Shown: piece by piece, positions 7,885 through 13,990 of the stretch | Layout: each line of letters begins with the position of its first letter | How positions within the stretch are numbered: position 1 is the first letter of the stretch | Source: an uncultured Oscillospiraceae bacterium | Lineage (GTDB): Bacteria > Bacillota > Clostridia > Oscillospirales > Oscillospiraceae | Assembly: GCA_910587205.1 (NCBI GenBank) | Contig: CAJULZ010000053.1 | Span: 1 to 18,303 of the forward strand | Reading direction: 5' to 3' | DNA: 18,303 bases | Made by a program: the position numbers and the translations under genes | Notes under the pieces: model-generated | What the model saw: the letters and a program-made list of their open reading frames with translations, nothing else | Database searches by the model: none | What the model was told of the DNA's origin: nothing

Positions 7885-8113
7885 AACGCTCGCGGTACCA
7901 CCTCTGTTTTGCCGCTCCCTCGCAAAAGCGGCCTCAAGGAGTCCCCAGCAGGACCCCGGCGCTGTACCGGGCGCACCCGTCCAGCCCTATTGGGAAATCT
8001 CCGTTCAGGCGGCCGCTCCGAGGGGTATTCACCAAAGGCACCTCTCCCCCTTCCACCAAACCAGGGGCTCTCTGGGCAGGAAACCAATAGCTACTGATCC
8101 TCATCCTCACATT
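7852..8113 (-). ncRNA. T-box leader, tyrosine type (tRNA-sensing)
   Basis: On the minus strand the conserved T-box sequence GAGGTGGTACCGCG lies at 7891-7904, just before a terminator hairpin. The 5' part holds Stem I landmarks: an AGTAG element near 8091-8095, CTATTGG (8084-8090) pairing with CCAATAG (7987-7993) to close the stem, and a CAGAGAG-like apical motif near 8063-8071. A TAC tyrosine codon at 8025-8027, within GAATACCCC on the 3' side of Stem I, is the likely specifier. In this family uncharged tRNA pairs with specifier and T-box bulge, favouring the antiterminator. The downstream genes are Nudix and tyrS, which agrees with Tyr. Motif and terminator are certain to my eye; the exact specifier alignment is less so. 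Confidence 0.93.
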
Positions 8114-8119
8114 GGCAGG

Positions 8120-8148
8120 ATAATACCACAAATTAATGCCATTGTCAA
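8120..8148 (-). promoter_or_regulatory. Promoter of the T-box-Nudix-tyrS unit
   Basis: Minus strand TTGACA (8143-8148), a 17-bp spacer and TATTAT (8120-8125). Transcription would start at about 8113, just before the T-box Stem I. The -35 box overlaps the stop codon (8145-8147) of the decayed GNAT gene upstream. Confidence 0.88.
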
Positions 8149-8867
8149 ACCTTTTTTGGCGCGAAGCGTTCATCCTCTCCACATATTCCCATTGGCTCCG
8201 CTGTCAGCTCCGCCCAGACAGGGGAGTATCCACATCGTGTTCCGGGCCGACTTCATATTGGACCAAGCGCAGCAGCAGAAGTGGAACCTTCCCCCTGTCT
8301 AAAATTTCCTGGGTAAGTCTTGCCGTCGCCACCGAAGCACTTCCCTGCCACCTGCACCCCGGCAGCACATCTACCCAGATCTGCTACATCGTCTCGCAGT
8401 CCAGAGCAGGCAGCAAATCCCAGTAGTATGTCCCCAGCATTAGCCTCCCAACACATCCAATTTCCCTGCACTGTTCACATAGTGCGTTGCTCCACTCCAG
8501 GCTTATATAGCCCTGTAAAATCCTCCTGCGTCAGCACATCCAGCCCATATGGGCAGTCCAGGGACCTCAATTTTTCTACATGGCTTCGTTTGGTCCCTGT
8601 AGGTTCAGTTTTTTAAAACAATGCTCAATCAGATACCAGCCGATATATAGGATCGCACCAGCCTTTTATATTCCGGCTGCGTTGACGCCACAGTATTGCT
8701 GCCATAAGACACCAGGTTGCAAGAAAATGGACGCTCCAAATACTTTCTTGCAACTTCTCACGTTTTTGACAACGAAGTTTTGTTTGCTACAGCAGTAAAA
8801 TCCGCCTATCACAGCCCAAATCAATCGCTGACTGAACTATTGCAGCCTCTATAATCTTCCTCTTCAT
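8145..8867 (-). pseudogene. Decayed GNAT-family N-acetyltransferase
   Basis: No intact frame exists here, but conserved blocks follow in order while switching frame. 8867-8808 reads MKRKIIEAAIVQSAIDLGCD after a GGGAGG site. 8757-8641 includes PFSCNLVSYGSNTVASTQPE. 8579-8499 includes DCPYGLDVLTQEDFTGLY. 8497-8462 reads EWSNALCEQCRE. 8447-8403 reads EANAGDILLGFAACS. 8392-8282 reads TM*QIWVDVLPGCRWQGSAS and then ARLTQEILDRGKVP. 8280-8233 reads FCCCAWSNMKSARNTM. 8216-8145 begins WAELTAEPMG and ends at TGA. The sixth block is the acetyl-CoA-binding core (RxxGxA-like, RWQGSA), and the seventh is the usual beta-strand with AWSN. Damage includes a stop in the first block's frame (8787-8789), TAG at 8384-8386 where Trp (TGG) is expected, TGA at 8758-8760 and several indels. 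Total span 723 bp would encode about 240 residues. Family membership is from memory of related proteins; an assembly error is unlikely because there are many lesions. Confidence 0.85.
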
Positions 8868-8965
8868 TATCTGGATCCCTCCCAATAAACCACATGGGTT
8901 TCCCCCACTGCGCCAAATTGACCCCTTAAAAAATAGCACACCGAAGTCCGTAAAAAATTCCTCTC

Positions 8966-8987
8966 TTTTCCAATAAATTCTGGAAAA
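8966..8987. repeat. Inverted repeat upstream of the small-gene promoter
   Basis: Perfect 7-bp arms TTTTCCA (8966-8972) and TGGAAAA (8981-8987) with an 8-bp AT-rich centre. It lies about 35 bp before the -35 box of the small plus-strand gene, in an A/T-rich stretch that also resembles an UP element. It could be a regulator site; this is inference. The rest of 8868-9020 shows no gene I can support. Confidence 0.4.
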
Positions 8988-9020
8988 ATTATGAAAATTC
9001 ATATAAATTACAAAAAATCC

Positions 9021-9049
9021 TTTACAAACCATTTTGTAATTGCTATAAT
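9021..9049 (+). promoter_or_regulatory. Strong promoter of the 26-codon gene
   Basis: TTTACA (9021-9026), a 17-bp spacer and a perfect TATAAT (9044-9049). The 30 bases before it are A-rich, as in UP elements. Start expected near 9056, so the transcript to the first terminator is about 160 nt. Confidence 0.85.
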
Positions 9050-9080
9050 ATATAATAACAAACAAAAGGAGGTGATTGCA

Positions 9081-9161
9081 ATGAAGGTCCTCTATAGTGT
9101 GCCCGTTGATGTCGACGAGTTGATCTTCGCCGGAGAGATTACCGTTCCCAGCGACCGCTGA
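9081..9161 (+). CDS. Very small protein, 26 residues, unknown function
   Basis: The start ATG at 9081 is preceded by AAAAGGAGGTGATTGCA, which matches the anti-Shine-Dalgarno sequence over 11 consecutive bases. The peptide begins MKVLYSVPVDVDELIFAGEI and ends in TVPSDR. It has one Lys and one Arg against five acidic residues, no cysteine, no signal peptide and no membrane span. It has its own consensus promoter 32 bp upstream of the start codon and its own terminator 36 bp after the stop, and there is no gene downstream on this strand for it to act as a leader. I do not recognise it. It may be a translated small protein or a small RNA with an embedded peptide. Confidence 0.7.
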   Translation: MKVLYSVPVDVDELIFAGEITVPSDR

Positions 9162-9197
9162 GCGCAAACGGAAACTTCACTGGTTTGAAAGACAATT

Positions 9198-9218
9198 CGT
9201 CCCTTTGGGGACGTTTTT
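9198..9218 (+). terminator. Intrinsic terminator of the small gene
   Basis: CGTCCC (9198-9203) pairs with GGGACG (9208-9213) around TTTG and is followed by TTTTTATTTT. Short but with a strong U tract. Confidence 0.85.
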
Positions 9219-9225
9219 ATTTTGT

Positions 9226-9257
9226 AAAAACCCGGCTGCCCAAGCAGCCGGGTTTTT
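9226..9257. terminator. Bidirectional terminator between the small gene and the his operon
   Basis: AAAAACCCGGCTGC (9226-9239) pairs perfectly with GCAGCCGGGTTTTT (9244-9257) around CCAA. A-run and T-run flank a 9-bp GC stem on both sides, so it works for both strands. On the minus strand it closes the histidine operon 5 bp after the BI-1 gene; on the plus strand it backs up the terminator at 9198. Confidence 0.95.
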
Positions 9258-9261
9258 ATGT

Positions 9262-9984
9262 TCACCTGCGGCTATTCCTTCCCAGGAACCGCAACAGGTA
9301 TAGAAACAGATTGATGAAGTCCAGATACAGTTGCAAGGCTGAGTAGATAGACGCCTTTTGCAGCGTCACCTCATCTCCATAAAAAAACTCATAGTTCGCC
9401 TTAATCTTCTGGGTATCATAAGCAGTAAAGCACAAAAACACCACAATGCCCACCATACATATGACCCGCTCCAGCGTCGTTAGGTCAATGAACAACGTCA
9501 ACAACCCCGCTATAAGCAGAAAAATAAGCCCCCCGATCAGCAATGGTCGCAGTTTGGACAGATCGACCTTGGTAAACCGGCCATATAGGGCAAATGCGCC
9601 AAAAAACAATGCAGTCAGGCCAAAAATGCTAATCAGGTTGATTACATCATACACCAAGAAATAGGCAGAAAACACTACGCCATTGAGAATAGAATACACC
9701 GCAAACAGTACCCGAGTAACACCTACTGACCGCTTCTGGATTCCAGCAGACATAATCAGCACAACTGCCACTTCTGCAATCAGAAGGATTGGTAGGATAT
9801 ATGGGATTGCAAATAGATAATACACCGTACCGGAAATGGATAGGACTGCCGCCAGCAGGAACGTAATCATCAGTCCCACAAACATCCACCCAAAAGTACG
9901 GGAAATATACTGATTCAATGTCAACATCCCTTGGGTGTAGCTGCTGTCAAAATCGTATCGGCTTATATTCCGCTCGTCCATCAT
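9262..9984 (-). CDS. Bax inhibitor-1/YccA family membrane protein
   Basis: 240 residues, mostly membrane: about seven hydrophobic segments, among them TFGWMFVGLMITFLLAAV, ILPILLIAEVAVVLIMSAGI, LLIGGLIFLLIAGLLTLFI and VICMVGIVVFLCFTAYDT. The family signature TAYDTQKIK followed by ALQLYLDFINLFLYLLRFLG at the C-terminus is clear. Members are pH-sensitive calcium-leak or protease-modulating membrane proteins in the better-studied cases; the bacterial role is mostly unknown. ATG at 9982-9984 (or the next ATG at 9979-9981) follows AAGGAG; a TTG at 9985-9987 is less likely. The ATG shares one base with the hisE stop (TGATG), so it is the last, coupled gene of the his operon, directly before a strong terminator. 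Confidence 0.93.
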   Translation of the reverse strand: MMDERNISRYDFDSSYTQGMLTLNQYISRTFGWMFVGLMITFLLAAVLSISGTVYYLFAIPYILPILLIAEVAVVLIMSAGIQKRSVGVTRVLFAVYSILNGVVFSAYFLVYDVINLISIFGLTALFFGAFALYGRFTKVDLSKLRPLLIGGLIFLLIAGLLTLFIDLTTLERVICMVGIVVFLCFTAYDTQKIKANYEFFYGDEVTLQKASIYSALQLYLDFINLFLYLLRFLGRNSRR

Positions 9985-10310
9985 CAACTCTCCTTATCCA
10001 CTTGCTTCATTTGTTTCAGATTCCCGATTTTCTGCGCCCGGCGATCCAGTTCAGCCAAAACATCGCCCAGGGGTATCCCACTCTCCACCATCATCACCAT
10101 CAGATGATAAATCAAGTCGGAAATCTCCCCCACAGTATCTCCAGGAACATCATTTTTCGCCGCAATGATCGTCTCTGCACATTCCTCCCCCACCTTTTTC
10201 AATATCTTGTCAAGCCCCTTATCAAACAGGTAACAGGTATACGACCCTTCCTGTGGGTGAGCCTTCCGATCCAAAACTACAGAATAGAGCTTCTCAAGCG
10301 TACTGTCCAT
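9984..10310 (-). CDS. hisE: Phosphoribosyl-ATP pyrophosphatase
   Basis: Hydrolyses phosphoribosyl-ATP to phosphoribosyl-AMP, step two of histidine synthesis. 108 residues. The MazG-like metal-binding helices are visible: KKVGEECAETIIAAK (about 38-52) and EISDLIYHLMVMM (about 62-74). It is a separate gene from hisI, where many bacteria have a fused HisIE. It follows hisI by 31 bp and overlaps BI-1 by 1 bp. The N-terminus MDSTLEKLYSVVLDRK is typical. Confidence 0.96.
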   Translation of the reverse strand: MDSTLEKLYSVVLDRKAHPQEGSYTCYLFDKGLDKILKKVGEECAETIIAAKNDVPGDTVGEISDLIYHLMVMMVESGIPLGDVLAELDRRAQKIGNLKQMKQVDKES

Positions 10311-10341
10311 ATCATATCCCCCTAAGCCTTACTTTTATCCA

Positions 10342-10662
10342 TTATAGCTCAATCCGATTAAAAAAGCAACTGTGCGCTCCTGTGTGACAGGTGGGTCCAT
10401 CAGGCACACAAACATAGAGGAGGGTGTCAGTGTCGCAGTCAGCGTACATTTCTTTGACATGGAGAAAATTTCCACTGCTTTCTCCCTTATTCCACAGCAT
10501 TTGTCGGCTCCGGCTCCAGAACCAAGCAGTTTGAGTCTTTATCGTAAGTGCAACGGCCTCCTGGTTGGTGAAGCCCAGCATCAGCACCTCCCGGCTGCCC
10601 CACTCCTGGACGACTACTGGAATCAATTCAGACTTTTGAAATAAAAGATTCAAATTAAACAC
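10342..10662 (-). CDS. hisI: Phosphoribosyl-AMP cyclohydrolase
   Basis: Opens the adenine ring of phosphoribosyl-AMP, step three of histidine synthesis. 106 residues, the stand-alone form. WSRSRQMLWNKGESSGN (about 49-65) and ADCDTDTLL (74-82) are family signatures; Cys76, Cys92 and Cys99 (in GPTCHTGAHSCF) fit the zinc ligands. The start is GTG at 10660-10662, preceded by GGGAGG eight bases upstream; an overlapping ATG two bases earlier is out of frame. It is separated from hisF by about 150 bp, the only real gap in the operon. Confidence 0.96.
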   Translation of the reverse strand: MFNLNLLFQKSELIPVVVQEWGSREVLMLGFTNQEAVALTIKTQTAWFWSRSRQMLWNKGESSGNFLHVKEMYADCDTDTLLYVCVPDGPTCHTGAHSCFFNRIEL

Positions 10663-10697
10663 ATGCTATCCCTCCCAAAAGGCGGGAACCCCCTATC

Positions 10698-10793
10698 CTA
10701 CTCCAGCAGCAAACACCGCCCGCTGAACGGTTCCCCCCACCGGCTCCATCGCAATCTCAGCGCTTCCTCACAATCTCCAACCCTGGTTTCCAT
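10698..10793 (-). CDS. Possible 31-residue small protein in the hisF-hisI gap
   Basis: The 151-bp space between hisF and hisI holds an ATG frame of 31 codons (begins METRVGDCEEALRLRWSRWG, ends LLLE, stop TAG). GGGGGAAGG lies about 11 bases before the start, a rather long spacing. The residue mix (Arg/Trp/Leu-rich) does look protein-like. I do not recognise it. It could be a real small gene, a gene relic or chance. Apart from this frame and the hisI ribosome binding site I see nothing else in the gap. Confidence 0.3.
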   Translation of the reverse strand: METRVGDCEEALRLRWSRWGEPFSGRCLLLE

Positions 10794-10813
10794 CAGGTCA
10801 TCGTCCTTCCCCC

Positions 10814-11569
10814 TTATCTCACCGGAATATCCCTTCCCCGCAGAAAATCTTTTACTTGGGGTACCGACAACTCTCCAAAATGGAACAGAGATGCCGCCAA
10901 CGCTGCGTCACACCCCGTCTTCTCAAATACCTGGGCAAAGTGCTCCAAGCTGCCGCAACCGCCGGAGGCAATCACTGGGATAGACACGGCATCAGTCACT
11001 GCCTTTGTCATTGCCAAGTCGAACCCCGCTTTGGTACCGTCGGCGTCCATGGACGTGAGCAAAATCTCCCCCGCCCCTAACGCCTGTCCTCGGCACGCCC
11101 ACTCCACCGCATCAATCCCAGTGGGGCTACGTCCGCCTGCCGTTACCACCTCGTACCAGCCTTCCGGCCGCAACCGGGCATCAATGGCCATCACAACACA
11201 CTGTGAGCCAAACCGCTGGGCCGCACGGGCAATTAGGGTTTCATCCTTTACTGCGGCGGAGTTGACCGAGATTTTGTCCGCCCCCGCCCGGAGTAGCCGC
11301 TGGAAATCGTCCAGGGCTCGGATACCGCCCCCCACAGTGAGCGGGACAAACACCTGGGCAGCAGTACGCTCTACCACGTCGGCCACGGTATCTCGGGCAT
11401 CGCTGGTCGCGGTAATATCCAGGAACACGATCTCGTCAGCCCCCTGGTCCGAATAGAACTTTGCCAACTCCACCGGATCGCCCGCGTCCCGGATATTAAC
11501 AAAGTTGACTCCCTTCACCACCCGGCCGTCCCGCACATCCAGGCAGGGAATAATGCGTTTGGCTAACAT
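10814..11569 (-). CDS. hisF: Imidazole glycerol phosphate synthase, cyclase subunit
   Basis: With HisH it turns PRFAR and glutamine-derived ammonia into imidazole glycerol phosphate and AICAR. 251 residues, a (beta/alpha)8 barrel. The catalytic aspartates are Asp11 (RIIPCLDV) and Asp130 (VVMAIDAR); VPLTVGGGIR (76-84 region) and IPVIASGGCGS are the phosphate-binding loops. ATG at 11567-11569 lies inside the end of the kinase gene (7-bp overlap) with GAGGG just before it. The partner hisH is upstream, separated by hisA and the kinase gene. Confidence 0.98.
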   Translation of the reverse strand: MLAKRIIPCLDVRDGRVVKGVNFVNIRDAGDPVELAKFYSDQGADEIVFLDITATSDARDTVADVVERTAAQVFVPLTVGGGIRALDDFQRLLRAGADKISVNSAAVKDETLIARAAQRFGSQCVVMAIDARLRPEGWYEVVTAGGRSPTGIDAVEWACRGQALGAGEILLTSMDADGTKAGFDLAMTKAVTDAVSIPVIASGGCGSLEHFAQVFEKTGCDAALAASLFHFGELSVPQVKDFLRGRDIPVR

Positions 11570-12072
11570 GGCAAACCCTCCAAATAGCGGTCAATATCTC
11601 GCTGGCTTTTTAAGACTACCGTTTTCCTTGGGTAGCGCTCCACAATCGCCTGGAATTCCGCCCGCTTTTCGGGGGTGCGGCCCTTCCAGAGAATCCACCG
11701 CATAAATTCCAGATCCATCTTCTCCGGGCAGCCCTCGCCCATGTCGGCGCGGCTTCTGCCCCGGTATTGGAAATACCGCTTCCACGCCCGGGCAAAGCTC
11801 ACCAGACGGGGGAAAAGGAGTAAAATGATCTCGTCCGCCTCTGCCAACCGGCGCTCATACTCGAATTTGGTGTAGTTCCCGTCAATCACCCAATCAGGAT
11901 TCTCCATAAACTTATGGACCAGTCGATGTGCTTCCCCACGATCTCGCTCCTGCCAGCCGGGGGCCCAGTGCACACGGTCAAAATGAAGCACCTGAATCCC
12001 ATACCGCTCCCCCAGCATCCGGGCCAGGGTGGACTTACCCGCCCCGCTGTACCCCATCACGGCAATCTTCAC
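11563..12072 (-). CDS. P-loop adenylate-kinase-like protein (FlaR/topology-modulation type)
   Basis: 169 residues. Walker A is GYSGAGKST at 7-15. Blocks HFDRVHWAPGWQ (about 30-41), PDWVIDGNY and IILLLFPRLVSFARAWKRY match proteins annotated as FlaR or 'topology modulation protein', a loosely defined nucleoside/shikimate-kinase-like group. The real substrate of that group is not established, and the name is historical. The start is GTG at 12070-12072, overlapping the hisA stop by 4 bp (GTGA), and its end overlaps hisF by 7 bp. It is therefore locked inside the his operon between two pathway genes. It is not a known histidine enzyme; it does not resemble histidinol-phosphatase. Confidence 0.87.
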   Translation of the reverse strand: MKIAVMGYSGAGKSTLARMLGERYGIQVLHFDRVHWAPGWQERDRGEAHRLVHKFMENPDWVIDGNYTKFEYERRLAEADEIILLLFPRLVSFARAWKRYFQYRGRSRADMGEGCPEKMDLEFMRWILWKGRTPEKRAEFQAIVERYPRKTVVLKSQRDIDRYLEGLPC

Positions 12073-12794
12073 TGCTGGGGCCCCGCTTCCCGGATCGCTT
12101 CCGCCAAATCCAGCGTCCCAGCATAATATGCTTTACCGATGATGGCCCCGTACAGCCCCATGTCCCGGAGCCGCTTCACATCGTCCAAGGTGGTCACTCC
12201 ACCGGAGGCCACGATATCACACCCCACTGTCTTTTGCAAGGCGGCAAGTTGCTCAAAGCTGGGTCCGGACAACATCCCATCTGTGGCAATGTCGGTAAAG
12301 ACCAGCGTTTTAATCCCCCGCTCCTCCATCTGACGCGCTAGATCCAGATAGTTTACACCGGAGTCGCACTCCCAGCCAGCCGTGCGCACCCTTCCATTCA
12401 GGCAGTCAATCCCCACCGCCACCCGGGCCACGCCATATTGCTTCAAAGCATAGTCCACCACCTCTGGCCTTGTCACAGCGGCAGAGCCAATCACAATCCG
12501 GGATACCCCCGCCTCACCAAGGGTGATCACGTCCACCTCGCTTTTGACACCGCCACCCAACTCCACGCACAGGCCAGAGCTTTGAATCACTTCATAAATT
12601 ATGGGAAAATTCTGCCGGACCCCATCGCGGGCACCGTCCAGATCCACCATGTGGAGCCACTTTGCTCCCGCCTCCGCAAACGCTTCCGCTGTCCGCAAAG
12701 CACTGTTAGCTACCCGTCTGGCAGTAGAAAACTCCCCTTTTTTCAACCGAACGCACTGTCCATCTTTCATATCAATTGCAGGTAATAAAATCAT
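12069..12794 (-). CDS. hisA: ProFAR isomerase
   Basis: Isomerises the aminoaldose ProFAR to the aminoketose PRFAR, step four of histidine synthesis. 241 residues, barrel related to HisF. Catalytic Asp8 (LLPAIDMKDG) and Asp130 (VAVGIDCLNG) are in place; LCVELGGGVKS and IVASGGVTTLDDV are the phosphate loops. The ATG at 12792-12794 comes directly after the hisH stop with no gap. It overlaps the kinase gene by 4 bp. Confidence 0.97.
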   Translation of the reverse strand: MILLPAIDMKDGQCVRLKKGEFSTARRVANSALRTAEAFAEAGAKWLHMVDLDGARDGVRQNFPIIYEVIQSSGLCVELGGGVKSEVDVITLGEAGVSRIVIGSAAVTRPEVVDYALKQYGVARVAVGIDCLNGRVRTAGWECDSGVNYLDLARQMEERGIKTLVFTDIATDGMLSGPSFEQLAALQKTVGCDIVASGGVTTLDDVKRLRDMGLYGAIIGKAYYAGTLDLAEAIREAGPQQ

Positions 12795-13400
12795 TTAGAT
12801 TAAATCTCCAAAATTCTTTAGGATTTGCAGCCCCGCTTCACCGCTCTTTTCCGGGTGAAATTGGCATCCGTATACCCCATTATGAGCCACTGCCGCCGTT
12901 ACTGACACATCATATTGCGTAAACGCAATCACGTCCTCCCCATTCTGGGCATGGCCGCAGTAGGAGTGCACAAAATATACATACGTCCCATCATCTAAGC
13001 CGTGGAACAAGGGTGAGCTATGGGGAAAAACAAGGCTGTTCCAGCCAATATGGGGCAATTTTAATTTCGTCTTGATCCGCTCTACACTTCCGCTGACAAG
13101 TCCAAGTCCTTTGCAGTATTTTACTTCCGTACCCTGATCAAACAGTAGCTGCATCCCCAAACAGATGCCCAAAATTGGCTTGCGTCCCGCCTGAGATGCC
13201 ACAACCCTATTCAGTCCATTCTCACACAGTCGCTCCGCTGCATCAGGAAACGCCCCTACCCCAGGCAGGATAACTGCATCCGCTTTCTCTAATTCCCCCG
13301 GATCTCCGGTCACCAAGGTTCTCCGCCCTATGTACGCCATAGCATTAGACACACTTTTCAGGTTTCCAACACCATAATCCACAATCGCAGTATATCCCAT
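12795..13400 (-). CDS. hisH: Imidazole glycerol phosphate synthase, glutaminase subunit
   Basis: Class I glutamine amidotransferase that feeds ammonia to HisF. 201 residues. Nucleophile Cys80 in GICLGMQLLF, with His182 and Glu184 in QFHPEKS completing the triad. N-terminus AIVDYGVGNLKSVSNA is characteristic. ATG at 13398-13400 overlaps the hisB stop by one base (TAATG). The base composition here and in hisB is clearly more A/T-rich than in hisF or hisD. Confidence 0.98.
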   Translation of the reverse strand: MGYTAIVDYGVGNLKSVSNAMAYIGRRTLVTGDPGELEKADAVILPGVGAFPDAAERLCENGLNRVVASQAGRKPILGICLGMQLLFDQGTEVKYCKGLGLVSGSVERIKTKLKLPHIGWNSLVFPHSSPLFHGLDDGTYVYFVHSYCGHAQNGEDVIAFTQYDVSVTAAVAHNGVYGCQFHPEKSGEAGLQILKNFGDLI

Positions 13401-13975
13401 TACAGCACCCCTTTGGTGGAAATTATACTTTCTCCTTCAACCTGTACTGCTTCCTTCAGTGCCAACCCCAGGGATTTGAATAACGCTTCCGTAATGTGAT
13501 GAGCATTCTCTCCGTACTCGCACCTTTGGTGTAAAGTAATTCCACCATTCATTGCAAATGCTCTCATAAATTCCATAGTAAGGCAACTATCATATCCTCC
13601 AATCACGGGCTGCGGCATAGGCGCATGAAATATCAGGAATGGACGATTAGAACAATCCAGTACTGTGCGGCAAAGTGCCTCATCCATGGGCACAAAAGCC
13701 GTACCGTAGCGCCGAATACCTTTCTTGTCTCCCAGAGCTTCTCGAACCCCTTGCCCCAATACAATACCCACATCCTCTACCGTATGGTGGCTATCCACGT
13801 GAAGATCACCCAATGCAGACAGATCCATTCCAAACCCAGCATAAAAGGCCAGAGCACTGAGCATGTGATCAAAGAATCCGATGCCAGTTGACACATTTAC
13901 CTCACCCCCGTCCAGGCAGAGAACAAGGCTGATATCTGTTTCCTTCGTAGTGCGCTGAATGGTTGCCTGGCGCAT
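13400..13975 (-). CDS. hisB: Imidazoleglycerol-phosphate dehydratase
   Basis: Removes water from imidazole glycerol phosphate to give imidazole acetol phosphate. 191 residues: the single-function form without the N-terminal phosphatase domain seen in enterobacterial HisB. Metal-binding blocks GFFDHML (33-39), DSHHTVED (61-68) and NAHHITEA (157-164) are intact. ATG at 13973-13975 follows GGGGGAGG. It lies 15 bp after hisD. Confidence 0.98.
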   Translation of the reverse strand: MRQATIQRTTKETDISLVLCLDGGEVNVSTGIGFFDHMLSALAFYAGFGMDLSALGDLHVDSHHTVEDVGIVLGQGVREALGDKKGIRRYGTAFVPMDEALCRTVLDCSNRPFLIFHAPMPQPVIGGYDSCLTMEFMRAFAMNGGITLHQRCEYGENAHHITEALFKSLGLALKEAVQVEGESIISTKGVL

Positions 13976-13990
13976 TTCGGCCTCCCCCTT

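Noticed and set aside
7852..8160. GC-rich repeat or mobile element near the Nudix gene
   Set aside because: The repeats are the paired arms of the T-box leader and its terminator.
7529..8302. Plus-strand frame running across the Nudix gene and T-box region
   Set aside because: Peptide is Pro/Arg/His-rich and lies antisense to a Nudix gene and a structured T-box leader; no ribosome site.
8787..9167. 126-codon minus-strand frame before the GNAT fossil
   Set aside because: Only its last 26 or so residues (from ATG 8865-8867) resemble a protein family, and they belong to the decayed GNAT gene. The upstream part lies antisense to the small gene and its promoter.
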